A stretch of DNA of 64,000 nt. Origin: Sarcocystis neurona (Eukaryota; Apicomplexa; Conoidasida; Eucoccidiorida; Sarcocystidae). Below, piece by piece: positions 13,301-23,176 of this stretch. Where the stretch lies: positions 903,285-967,284 of the forward strand of contig KL647288.1 in NCBI GenBank assembly GCA_000727475.1, read 5' to 3'. Each line of letters begins with the position of its first letter. Within the stretch, counting starts at the first letter, position 1. The notes under the pieces are model-generated. The model had not been told where the DNA came from. It worked only from the letters and a program-made list of their open reading frames with translations, and did no database searches. Position numbers and translations under genes: made by a program.

Positions 13301-16250
13301 ATACCACCACGTACGTACGTTTCCATGTATATATCTGCGTACATAAATACAAGCGTAGTAGTGTAGACAACTATATATATATATGTACATAGAAAGATAC
13401 GCATATAGGCACATGTAGATAAACAAATTTACACAAAGAGATGCGTGTGAATTTAACATAGCGACTTTATATCTACATAGGTAAACATATGTATATATAT
13501 ATATATATATATATATTATAAGGTGTACAGTGAGACGTGACGAAAAAAAAAGAACACTTGCCTCATAGAAAGTAAACAAACACAATACCACCACGTACGT
13601 ACATTTTATATATATGTATCCGTATACGTAAATAGATGCGTAATAGTGTAGACAGCTATACATGTGTATATAGACAGGCAGGCACATAGACACATGTAGA
13701 TAAGCGGATATCCACAGAGAAATGCATATGGATCTAACCAGGTGACTCTACGTATACACAGATAAATATATATATATATGTGTTTGTAGGTGTACGACGA
13801 CATGAACGTGTACATGCATACATTTGAAGGACGGCAGCACGTAAGCACGAATGCGTACCCAAATTTTTTTGTTCGTATCTACAGACAAAAAGATAGGGAG
13901 ATATGTGTTACGGATGTCCCCTTGGTAGCACTACGAGAATTTCGTAATCATGTGCGCTCTACGGCCACCTACTGTAGGCTTTTCATGAGGGAAAACAAAC
14001 AAAGAAAAATAGACGCCACGGAAATATCACAAATTTATCTGCACACGGATGCATGCAAAAGAGGACACACACATATGAGTAGATGCGTACATATATATAT
14101 ATATACATACGTACGTGTATGTATATTTCTACACACGCATATGTATAGATGCGTAGATATATATAGATATGTATATGTACGTTAATATGTGTATAGGTGA
14201 TTGTACACACGCGTTTGTGTAGATACGTGTATATATATATATATATATTTATGTGTGTACATGTATATGTGTTTATGTTTGTACACACGCATATGTGTAG
14301 ATGCGTATATATATGTATATACATGTACATACACATGTGTGTATATGTTTGTGCGTCTCTCTCTATATGTATATATGCATGCAGAGGAAGAAATATGTGT
14401 ACGCACGTGCGTACATACACGTACATATATATATATACATATATGTATATATATATATAAATGTACGTGGTTCTGCTTGCTGTGACTGCCGGTTTTGCTA
14501 GCTTATGTCCTAGGTTACGATTTCAGCTGGATTAGTCAATGAAGTTCCTGTGTGTTTGTTCACACGCCTCACTGCCGGTGCGAGCCGGTGTTTATCCACG
14601 AATGCACGTGGTGTATACAAATGTATATGAATAGATACATGTCCCTCTTTACACGTAGACCTATAGCTATCCATCCGGAGAAAAAGACATAGACAACATG
14701 TGTACACTTGTGTGGATCACGTGGAACGGCCTTCATCCATACATACATATATATATACATATACATATATATATATATATATATATGTATATGTACATAT
14801 GTTGAGTATAGGTATGCGAATACAGTTGTGTACGCGCGTACGCGGATGCAGCTTGCATATATGTGTGGATGTGTGTACGGGCGTATTCATAGAAGGTGCG
14901 TATAAAAACATGGGCTTGTAGACGTGTATGCGTGTGTGTATGTATATATATATGTATGTGTATATATATAGAGAGAAGGAAGACGCGTATATTTGTGGAT
15001 GCACATCCGTACCTGTACGTCAATGAATATGTTTGTACACATATTTACGTGTAGCAGACATACATGTATGTGTGTACTTGGATATACTTATACGTATAAG
15101 TATGAAGAGAGGATGAGACAGAGAATATATATATATATATATGTGTGTGTGTGCACGGATGGATACGTACCTGCAGACGTAGGGCGTTTGTGCAGATATC
15201 TGTATAGATATGCGCGCACAGACATGTACACGCGTACACACGCACAAACGTAGGGACGTATACGTGGTTAAGATAAGTGTAATAACGTGTATATACGTAC
15301 ATGTATATATATATATGTATATCTCTACGTATTCGTGTGTTCACACAGAGATTTGATTGCGCACACATCGGTGCAAACACACAGTTTCAGGGTATGTGGT
15401 GGTGAGAAACGAAGGTACACAGATGCATGCGTATGTCTAAGTGTGTGCTTATATGTACGTCTACAAATACATGTGTTTCTGTATGTGTGTGTGTACATAC
15501 GTGCACCCGCAGCTATATCTTTATCTGATAGCTGCTGTTCGTCCCAGCGCACGCGCATTTACGTAAACGCATCTGGACGTGTGCAGCCTTGTTTTTACTG
15601 TACTTCCTCCGTCAATCACTGATGCTGTTACGAGGTGGTTCTTTTTACACGTTTGCACACGTACACAAGCGTATGCCGGTGTACTTTATGACTACAAAAA
15701 TGCATTACGCATGTATGATTCCTTTTTGTGTTTGCACTTGTAATCGCATGTACGGCTGTCTCTATCTTCGTAAACGTCCAAGCGTATGCATATGTATGTA
15801 TCCACAGTTATGTACTTGTGGTAGTGACATGCACACAGTCATATGCACACACGTGTCTGCATGTGTGTATCGCTTTTGCATGTCGTCGCACGTGTGAATA
15901 CACCCAGGCGTCTCTATGGTGTTGTCTTCTGGACAACGAAGATTGCTTTCTCGGTGCCTTTGGTGACGCTTCTGTGCCGGTGTATCTGCCTGTGTAGTCT
16001 GTTGAATAGCAACACACGTGCACGCCCAAATACTTGTGTGTGTGTCCTCTCGTTAGTGAGATACGTGTATATACTTCTTTGTCCACAGATAAGGACATGG
16101 TTCCTTGTGTGTCAATGTCAACAGGCTCACTTCGTTGCAGCACTTCCACCTGAAGTGTTCCTGCGTGGATCTTTCACGTGGCCGCGCTGGCCTCCGCCCG
16201 CGCTGCCGCTTCCGCGCAACCAAAGGGGTTTTTTTGACACAAAAATGTAG
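4289..16250 (+). CDS. CBP3/UQCC1-like ubiquinol-cytochrome c chaperone, seven exons found
   Basis: Exons 4289-4383, 7917-8005, 9032-9106, 11891-12018, 12692-12773, 13790-13840 and 16089 (or 16135)-16250 join with matching phases throughout. The assembled product has the family's core: a helix and aromatic-rich lead-in, then LYFLLLHVWLLHRRL corresponding to the LHVWLL signature, then GEEGLKTELWEALWDFYRA, then FCLSLDEAMDEK and AHRIW matching the yD.a....LA.alWR region, a helix, and an end with FLRGSFTWP. Family members assist cytochrome b synthesis and complex III assembly at the inner mitochondrial membrane. Known: the family's role. Inferred: the assignment, from remembered family pattern only. 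The N-terminal targeting region is missing. Introns hold microsatellites and CTG repeats. Confidence 0.72.
4351..4580 (+). repeat. Partial duplication of an exon and its 5' splice site
   Basis: CCTGCATACGAAGATTCAGA at 4349 is matched by CCTACATATGAAGATTCAGA near 4507. Similarity continues through ACTTGTAAG and into the intron (CTTCTTCTTAT versus CTTCTTCGTTA). The second copy has no acceptor, so it is probably dead. Confidence 0.65.
4384..7916 (+). other. Intron of the CBP3-like gene, rich in TATA/CATA repeats
   Basis: About 3.5 kb of microsatellite with scattered unique pieces. Short frames that look protein-like at 5090-5151 (after TGTAGCAG) and 6198-6250 (after TAGACAG) lack phase-compatible partners and were not called. 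Confidence 0.55.
7917..8005 (+). CDS. CBP3-like gene, exon with the LHVWLL signature
   Basis: The acceptor TATTTCTTTTGCAG is strong. Two bases complete the previous codon, then FEIDKDDLCNRLYFLLLHVW and LLHRRLLSL follow, ending on a codon boundary at GTACGC. An ATG at 7871 is in frame without splicing (MATTRRSRLSCISFADFEI), so an alternative start here cannot be excluded. Confidence 0.75.
8660..9000 (+). repeat. 15-bp tandem repeat, unit GTTGCTACTGTTGCT
   Basis: Some twenty imperfect copies of a 15-base unit, with ACT/ACG/ACA variants, fill the end of an intron of the CBP3-like gene and stop just before its 3' splice site at 9031. Translated, one frame gives a Val-Ala-Thr repeat and another poly-Leu, but the flanking exons show it is intronic. 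Confidence 0.8.
9032..9106 (+). CDS. CBP3-like gene, exon GEEGLKTELWEALWDF
   Basis: The acceptor CATTATTTTTCAG follows a 350-base CTG-type repeat. Twenty-five whole codons end at a GTTCGT donor after SREN. Joining the next exon gives SRENVSEMRLNSF, as expected for the family (acidic Gly-rich turn, then a helix with Trp). Confidence 0.75.
9440..9770. repeat. TG/TATG microsatellite
   Basis: Runs of TGTGTATATATG on the plus strand, within an intron of the CBP3-like gene. Open frames here (Cys/Val/Tyr-rich) are artefacts. Confidence 0.85.
11891..12018 (+). CDS. CBP3-like gene, exon VSEMRLNSFVKEM to AHRIW
   Basis: The acceptor is CGCTTTGCAG and the donor is GTAAGT, two bases into a codon. The exon encodes 42 residues including FCLSLDEAMDEKAAAGEVAH, which resembles the conserved stretch of the chaperone domain ending in Leu-Ala...Trp-Arg. 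Confidence 0.75.
12692..12773 (+). CDS. CBP3-like gene, exon GSEKQFVEVIGLLIAKI
   Basis: After GGAGATTGCAG one base completes Leu, then GSEKQFVEVIGLLIAKISMY and DLSEQAF follow, ending on a codon boundary at GTGTAT. The frame stays open about 40 more codons, so the donor choice rests on phase agreement with the next exon. A later donor (GTATTT near 12789) is possible. Confidence 0.55.
13298..13790 (+). repeat. Tandem duplication of about 280 bp inside an intron
   Basis: ACAATACCACCACGTACGTA occurs at about 13299 and again at about 13581. The following sequence (TAGTGTAGACAACTATA, ACATGTAGATAAACAAAT) is repeated in diverged form. The second copy runs into the exon at 13790. The first ends with AGGTGTACAGTGAGACGTGA, which resembles the exon start AGGTGTACGACGACATGAAC. 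Confidence 0.65.
13790..13840 (+). CDS. CBP3-like gene, 17-codon exon
   Basis: The acceptor TGTGTTTGTAG and donor GTAAGC bound VYDDMNVYMHTFEGRQH in phase 0 at both ends. A decayed copy of this intron-exon junction lies about 270 bases upstream. Confidence 0.6.
16089..16250 (+). CDS. CBP3-like gene, terminal exon
   Basis: The frame runs open to TAG at 16248 and includes ALPPEVFLRGSFTWPRW and ends NQRGFFDTKM, matching the family's C-terminal Gly...Trp-Pro element. Two in-phase acceptors exist: TTTGTCCACAG before 16089 and AATGTCAACAG before 16135. The second gives the spacing I would expect in the family. Confidence 0.65.
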   Translation: MRTWFLVCQCQQAHFVAALPPEVFLRGSFTWPRWPPPALPLPRNQRGFFDTKM

Positions 16251-16563
16251 CTGTTCATCTCAGTTACGTGCCGCTGCATGCGCGCAAGAAAGCGCTATTC
16301 ATCAAACGTACTAGAATATTTAATTGCCTCAGAGCGGACGTTTCAAACGCAATCATATATCTGTTTAGGACGGAAGTGACAACGGAGGCGGAGCTGGTTG
16401 ATGTGTTGGCTGTATGCACGACCACCGTAGAAAGGAGTTTTCGTGCTTGAAAGTTCTCAGATGTACGTGTTGCATTCCACCTACATGCACCGCGTATTTC
16501 TCAGAACAGGCACAGAAATCTGGCTGTGTCGTTGGCGAGCCTTTTTGATAAGTGCATACGTAG

Positions 16564-17528
16564 GGATTGCAAACGTCTGTGTATTCATTCCGGAGGTGTA
16601 CATATCTGCACGTTGTATATTTGATGAAAAACAGATTGGTGGATATTTGTAAGTGATCATGGATGATTGTGTGCGTGTACACTGGTAACTGCATACACTG
16701 GGGGAAAAGCTGGGAAATTGCCTCTGCAACCGTGTAGGTTCTGAGAAGTGTGTACGTGCGTCGTATTTTCTCGTGTGTCTGCTGGAATCTTCACCTGAAC
16801 GGTGGGTGGAGTCACGAACCAAAGGGGACTTCGTTTGCACGTACAAAGTTGCATACACACGTACGTACAGACTTTTTTGCACACGTTGTATTCGTACGCA
16901 GACTCTTGGGTACGTGCTTCCACCCATACAGGACTATACTTAAGCGCCGTTAAAATCAGTCTGCGTGAGGACTGCCGTGTTATCTTAGAAATGCGTTTTG
17001 AAAAAAATGAAGACAACTCAAGTAGACTGTGAAAGCGGCTTTTGTTTTCGTCTCACACTCCGTGGGAAGAGCGTACGTTCGCTTTGCTACCAGCGTTAAG
17101 CGGCGGCCAATAATGTTTGTTTCTTATTTTTGTAGAGAGTACCTGACTGTTGAGAGACCCCATCTGCACCAGTTCGACGCTACTGATTTTGCATCTCGTG
17201 CAAGCCGGTATCACCTATGTAGCATCTTGGCAACTCACAAAAATTATACGCCCTTGCATTGCCGCAGATGTACAGACGTCTTTGTGGTGGTTAAAAGTGT
17301 CCTGCAGGAGGCGTGCTGCCTTTGCTTAAAGTGTCTGCTCAGAGGGCCGTTGCAGTCAAGTGTAGCCGAAAACTTCAGAGCACTATACAACGGAGCAAAG
17401 AGAACCCAACCGCGAACGATAACTTGCTTCGAGCGCGATCGATCCCGTTGGTGAAGGTGCCCAAATTTGTAACTGGTGTACCGTTGAAATTATTATTACT
17501 TATATTGTCATTGTTATTCCTGCTATAA
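16564..17528 (+). CDS. Possible four-exon gene ending in a GPI-anchor-like tail
   Basis: Candidate exons 16564-16648, 16738-16860, 16902-17021 and 17308-17528 join in matching phase. They encode Cys-bearing segments (SEKCVRASYFLVCLL, REDCRVILEMRFEK) and a C-terminus VPLKLLLLILSLLFLL after a basic region, as in GPI-anchored coccidian surface proteins. Donors at 16649 (GTAAGT) and the acceptor at 17307 (GTCCTGCAG) are good. The 41-base intron at 16861 is unusually short, and the acceptor at 16563 is weak. A competing frame (17137-17454, after TTTTTGTAG) is open for 105 codons. No family match is claimed, and no signal-peptide exon was found. Confidence 0.35.
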
Positions 17529-18060
17529 CGGAATGTATAAGCGCTACAACGAACAGGGCGCGGCATAGCGCTCACCTTTGATGACAAGCAAGAGGGCGGC
17601 ACGTAAGGGCAGCGATTTGACGTAAAGCCATCCCTGAATGCAGACCGGCTTCTGCAGTCCTCCGCCGTGAGTTACAAACAGTGCGGCAAGCTCGGACTAA
17701 ACGTAGACAACATCAGCTGCCAGTAGAAGCGACTTGAGTCCTCGCAAATGTATGAACGCAACTTTACACTAGATGTTCCTTTTACAAAATCTCTTTCGTA
17801 CAAACGGTCTACTACTTCATGTACGGTGGAGCAGAGAAATTCCCCATTGTGACGCACATCTGTCACTTGCTCATTATTATAGCAAACTTCAAAAATTTTG
17901 CCTACCATTGCAGAATAAATTCGTATGCAGTAGTAAAGATGTAGACTGCAGATCATGAAGGAGTCAGGTGTCCCCAGACAGACGCCAGCAGCGACTTCTA
18001 CGAAAATTCGTTGAAGGCTGACGTAAAACACGCATCTTTTCTCGTGTTAATAACGTACGA
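17529..18060. other. Intergenic sequence between convergent genes
   Basis: Mixed-composition sequence with only short unsupported ORFs. It presumably carries the 3' ends of the convergent genes. Confidence 0.5.
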
Positions 18061-18732
18061 TTATTTTTGTGAGTTATTCTGCGTGTGGCTGTTCAAATGT
18101 CTGATGAACGAAGCCACTTCCTCTGGTTCGTCTGCTTGCTGGTAGGCTTCCCAGAGAAGCAATTCCAAATTTTCCAGCTCTCCAGCGTCGTGGTCTCGAA
18201 TGATCTCTGCCACGCTTTTGTAGTCATCATCAGCTGCAAGTTTGCTAAACCTGTGTGAACCCAGCATCAGCAGCAGTAGCAGCTTTTTGAATGTCTGCGC
18301 GCCCATTTCCCCAGGAAAAGCGGGGTCGGAGATCTCCGGTCCAGCCGGACGAACAGGTGCACGAATGGCGATGTCCTGGGCAGAAGCCGCCACATTTTCA
18401 AAAAGACGCGTGTGCGACTTAACCGTTTCTGGTCCAGCGAAGGACTGGGCCGGAAGTGTATAGCGTTCGTAGTTCTCAGTACGTGGCACTTCCTGGTCCG
18501 CTTGATCTGCAACGTACTGTGACTCACTGTCGTCCGCGTGCCGGTATTCGCTTCCCTTCGCGAGGTACGATTGTTGACGCGCGGACCTCTCCGAGCTCTG
18601 CGTAAATGGGAACGCTTCGTCCCCATGCGATATAAAGCGCGGAATAATAGAGTGCAGACCTTTCCCCGCGCAGTTAGCCAGGACAGTAAGGTGTACATAC
18701 ACCACGGGAAACAGATGCAGAACGAATCCCAT
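18061..18732 (-). CDS. Secreted protein A of a two-member family with a KKLLLLL domain
   Basis: An intact single-exon gene of 223 residues with an ATG start and TAA stop. Residues 1-22 form a signal peptide (FVLHLFPVVYVHLTVLA, then Cys). Residues 25-145 are polar and low in hydrophobics. Residues 148-215 form the domain shared with the gene at 22394-23176: FKKLLLLLMLGS, then SVAEIIRDHDAGELENLELL, then LWEAYQQ and ASFIRHL. The tail is Asn/Gln/Ser-rich. I recognise no catalytic motif and no known family; a secreted, possibly effector-like, host-facing or parasitophorous-vacuole protein is only an inference. The bases encoding VYVH in the signal peptide coincide with one copy of the GGTGTACATACACC palindrome. 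It lies in repeat-poor DNA with no neighbours in an obvious cluster apart from its paralogue 4 kb away. Confidence 0.8.
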   Translation of the reverse strand: MGFVLHLFPVVYVHLTVLANCAGKGLHSIIPRFISHGDEAFPFTQSSERSARQQSYLAKGSEYRHADDSESQYVADQADQEVPRTENYERYTLPAQSFAGPETVKSHTRLFENVAASAQDIAIRAPVRPAGPEISDPAFPGEMGAQTFKKLLLLLMLGSHRFSKLAADDDYKSVAEIIRDHDAGELENLELLLWEAYQQADEPEEVASFIRHLNSHTQNNSQK

Positions 18733-21700
18733 TTTGCTCGTTTTTTTAGCAGGTGAATTGAAGCAAATGAAACAGAAAGGCTATTTCCAAGTGTGTACAC
18801 TGGAAGACACGACAGTAAGAGCAGAAAGTGGCTCACGACTCGTGAAACGGCTTAAGGATGCAAGTTATTGCTAGCCCTCTAACTGCTTGAGAGAATAATC
18901 GTTTGCTACCAAGCTTTACGTATTGGGTGGTGTCGTGGGCACCCCCAGTTAACCAGGTTGTGTGACTCGCCGACGATAGTGCACACTCGTCGCACCCTAC
19001 GAGCACACATCCGTGCTGCTGACAGATGAAACCGATGTGTGTACATAAATAAAGTCAAGTTGCCCCACTTCAGGCAAAGCGGAACGATAAAGCGGAACGC
19101 AATTTCAGCCTGTCACTTTTGTAAAGCACCCCTGCTCACGTACCAGATGCAAACAGAGCAGTACACCATGTGACACAGTAGAACAGTTTAACAAGAGCAG
19201 AGGGAGGGATTCCGGACTTAAAAATTACAAATTTAACCACTGCAGTGTCGCTTTCTCCCGCGGGTGCACCTGCGGTAGAACTCCGAGGAACGCTGGTGGA
19301 AGATTCTGACAAATACAGCTCGTAGACCAGCTGACGTAAGCTGAGGTGAAGTTCGTGAGTACACATAGACACGTGCACAACGGTCCACGTAGTTGATGAC
19401 AGATCTGTTCACGGCACAGAAACACTGCATCAGGCGAGGCTCCCCCCACGAATTCGGCTCCCGCAGCGGTCGCCGACAATACGAGTGGGGACAAGTCCAG
19501 CTAGCAGTTACGCACGTGATGCGCCACGAAAAGTAGTAAGGGATGGAACTGGGAAGAAACAGGCGTGCGGGAGGCGTCCAGCATTTCTGTGTCTGGGGCT
19601 GATGCGTACGTAAGGGTGACAGAAGCAACATCTTTTTCTGCAGCCGACGCAAAGACATATATATATATATATACCTATATATGTATATATGTGCTTGCTA
19701 AACACAAAAGAGTTTGGCCTTAGCTGGAAAAACCTCGGTCTACATTTGAGGACTTCTTTTCCCTGTCGCACGCTCGGGTACACACGTGAAGAAGGACAAA
19801 ATGCGGTCAAATATCATGCAGGGTTAAGAATGCGGTCGCAGCAGAAGCAGAAGGGGCGACTGCACAGTTATGGTATACACTTGCAAAAGCAGCCACGTTT
19901 CGCTCAGTATGTGTAGTGTACACAATTCGCATCTCCACCAGTTAGCAGAGTGACACTATATTTCGACCTTGTATTTTTGCGAAAGGATACACTTGCCATT
20001 GAAGTCGTAGTGGCGTACCCCGAGAAGCTCACACGACCTTACCACCTGAAGATACTAGTGTAGACACTGTGCTATAATGTGAGGTATATGCCAAACGGAT
20101 ACAGCAATGTATCAAAGATTCTTAGCTCGTATTGAACACATGCTGACACTGTCCAACACTGTAGTCGCAGACTAGAAAGTCTTGTCAACCAGTACGTTCA
20201 ATTCATAGACGTGAGGACACTCATAAGTCGCCTTTTTTTTTTGCCTTAGCGTACACGCAGAACTCCTCGCTAGCTGGGCTGCTCAGAGGCTCTGTGTCTG
20301 TAAATTACAGGACTCAGCAATTGATCATCTTGCAGTGACTTGGAATTGTTGTGTCAGCAGCCAAAATCAGAGAGTCGCTACAAATTTACCAAGTTGCTGT
20401 CGCTTTACAAAATCTGTGACAGTTACAGGTTCTACGCGCTTACTCATCGTAGTCCCCACGTGCGAATCGAACTACTGCCATCAGCGAATCGATTCAAGAG
20501 AGAACCGTAGCATTTTTGCGCCACTGAAAGGTGCTGAATTGGACAACCTCAGAAAGTTGGGGTGACCATTTCTTGTGCCTCTTTTCTCATTTCGTAAACT
20601 ACACAAGTAGACACGTGTATACACATGCGTACGACATGCTAAGCACGCCTTTGTGATCTCATTCCCCTCATTGGTCTCCAGTGGACTATTTCTGCGTTTT
20701 CGCGTTTTTAGCGCGTGGAGACAAAATGATCGTTTGAAGGCTTTTTGTCCACGTGCCTATATGCATATTTACGCACGGACCCGTCCCGCGTTCGTCGACG
20801 TCGTTTACATTTACTTACAAATGGGTGGAACTGCGCATTCACGTGCCACTTCGAACGGTGACTGTTACTTTAGCACGTGTGTATTGTCAAAATGTAGTCC
20901 CCCATCTCCTCTTTCCTCATCCTCCATCAAACCTACTGGTATTACGTGAAGGGGCTTTGAAGAAACAGAACATCCCGCTGGAAATTGCGAAACTGCCGAC
21001 TTCAAGCGATTGCACGAAAAGCGTCAGTAATATGTTAGACGTCTGTTAAGAACAGATATGGTTTAGAGATCCTGAACAGGTCAGGGGCACCTGCCAATTA
21101 TATCAGGTTTCAGCGTTAAAAATACACATCAGCTTCTAGCTACTAGGTCTCAAAAGGTGGAAAACGGGTGCTCAAACAAGGCCAACTTCCGAGGTAAATT
21201 CATTGTCAAACAGCTGCTGACGATTTCGGCCCAAGCAAGAGCACCAGCGTCGGGTGAAATCTGTTACGCACGGAGTTCAAGGACCAACACCTTCCTGTAC
21301 ACATGATCCGCCCGTAGTAGAGAGTAGAATAATTTTGTTGCTACGTTTGTTGCTGTCGTAGCACTTTGTACTTCCTCCATGTCTTCGAAGGTTCTATATC
21401 CCACTGCTACTAGTACTGCTACGTGTATTCGCTGCAGCTGTCATACTTCCAGCTTTCGCACTCGATCCCGCGCGTTAATGACCGAGGCACGCTGTAAGGT
21501 TCGTCACACATTGTTTGCGAGGGCCAAGGTTTCTGAATACATGTATTTCCTTAAGTATGACTAAACGATATCGGCCCGAATACTACGTTTTTGCTAACCC
21601 AGGTGCCTGAAGATAGTATTCATAAGTAGTATGTCCCCAGTGTGGCATTCCCACTGTAGCGTCACGATTTTTTACGTACAGTCAGGGAACGGGCGACTGC

Positions 21701-22393
21701 AGACTGTCTTCTTAGTCACCACCTGACGAAGAGGCAATGGCCACGAAGTGTGCGGCGGATGATGGGGACGCTGACACTATGGAGAACGCAGAAAAGCCGT
21801 AGCGACTGAACCAGGGCTGATGTGGTTAGAGGGCAGTGGTTGATTGGATCCACTTGACGTAGTCTCATCTGGAGCACTTACTAATAATGGTGCGCATGGT
21901 CAGAGTTGCTACTTATCCAATTCCTTCGGAGAGCTGGGAGTCCGCCGCTCTGTGCACAGAATCGTAAATCTACGGGCTCCGCATCCACGTTTCTGCAGTG
22001 GCGGGTGCATGCTTGCTGGTAGAAGAGTTTCTGTACAGTCGTTCAGAGTGACGATAAAGGCTCCACATCTCCTAGTGCGACGCAAACAAATTATGCGTTT
22101 CCATCCAAACAAATAATCCAACGAACACATCGGCACCAGCGTCACATTGTGGGCGGTAACTCGTCCACGCGTATAGCACGGTTGACACACGTAGCATATA
22201 CAAGCATCTCCCCGTACACACAAACCACTTTCAAAGTTTTCCAATCCTGCATAGCTTGTGCATCGCTAAGCAATTACCCTGTAAAGGAAAACGCGTGACA
22301 ATAAAAGATCTGTGAGCTCGCTTCAGCCATGTCCTGTTTCCCGCCACGACACTGTGTCAGCTTTCCTCTTTCCACCTTCGTTCCCCTTCTCTT
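18733..22393. other. Repeat-poor intergenic region between the two paralogues
   Basis: About 3.7 kb of unique, mixed-composition sequence. The upstream side of gene A has no clear promoter motif. Open frames on both strands (for example 19233-19658 minus and 20335-20565 plus) lack consistent splice context and protein character. I could not find a third copy of the shared domain. Confidence 0.5.
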
Positions 22394-23176
22394 CTACTGT
22401 GGTGGGACGCCATCAACTCCAACATCTCGGAGGTGGCGAAGAAATGCTGAAATATCTTCTTCCGCTCCTCCAGTATGTTGATACGAATCCCATAGGATAC
22501 GTTCTAGTTCGTCGAGTTTTCCGGTGTCATAGTCGCGAATGAGGTCTGCTACACTGTTGTGTTCTTCATCGGACATGATCTTTCGGAACATCTGAGACCC
22601 TAGCAACAACAGCAGGAGCAACTTCTTTATTTTTGCTTTTGTGAGAGTCGGACTAGGATAGGGGATGGGTATCACAGGAGGTTGAGCAGGAACAGGGATA
22701 GGGCTGTAAACAGGTTTTGGAATTACGTGCACTGGCTTCGGCGGTGGCGGTGGAGGTGGAGGTGGCGGTGGCGGTGGCGGTGGTGGCGGCTTGGTAGTAG
22801 TAGTAGTCGTTGTTTTTTTAGTCTTTGTAGTTGTTGTGGTCGTAGTAGTTGTTGTTGGCTTCGGAGGGGGAGGATGGGGAGGAGGCGGATGAGGCGTTTT
22901 GTCTTTCTTGCCAAATTTGTCCTTCTTGCCGGCTTTGTCTTTCCCGCTCGAATCCTCATCCGTGACAGACCAGAAAGCTTCCGCCTCTGCGGGAACGCTG
23001 TAAGAGCTTGCAGACTGCGTAGGTTGCAGAAAATCTGAAACACTGTACAAGGCGTCACTGGAGGCATCACCGTCAGATGGCCACGTGGCAGCTGAGACAA
23101 GAAGAGAGACAGTCCACGAGGGAAGGAGAAAAACAAGTACGAGGGCAGGTAGCCCTCTAGTGTCCTGAGCCTTCAT
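22394..23176 (-). CDS. Secreted protein B of the KKLLLLL family, with a Pro/Thr-rich linker
   Basis: An intact single exon of 260 residues. I take the start as the ATG at 23174-23176 (MKAQDTRG); a longer reading begins at a non-ATG codon. Residues 10-30 are a signal peptide core (ALVLVFLLPSWTVSLLVSAA). An acidic, Ser-rich stretch is followed by Lys/Asp repeats (about 78-93), poly-Thr (108-128), about 17 prolines (130-146) and a PxP-rich segment. The C-terminal domain (182-250) reads [39 protein letters not shown] and AFLRHLRD, nearly collinear with protein A. The Thr/Pro linker suggests a mucin-like, O-glycosylated stalk. Function is unknown. Confidence 0.85.
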   Translation of the reverse strand: MKAQDTRGLPALVLVFLLPSWTVSLLVSAATWPSDGDASSDALYSVSDFLQPTQSASSYSVPAEAEAFWSVTDEDSSGKDKAGKKDKFGKKDKTPHPPPPHPPPPKPTTTTTTTTTTKTKKTTTTTTTKPPPPPPPPPPPPPPPPPKPVHVIPKPVYSPIPVPAQPPVIPIPYPSPTLTKAKIKKLLLLLLLGSQMFRKIMSDEEHNSVADLIRDYDTGKLDELERILWDSYQHTGGAEEDISAFLRHLRDVGVDGVPPQ

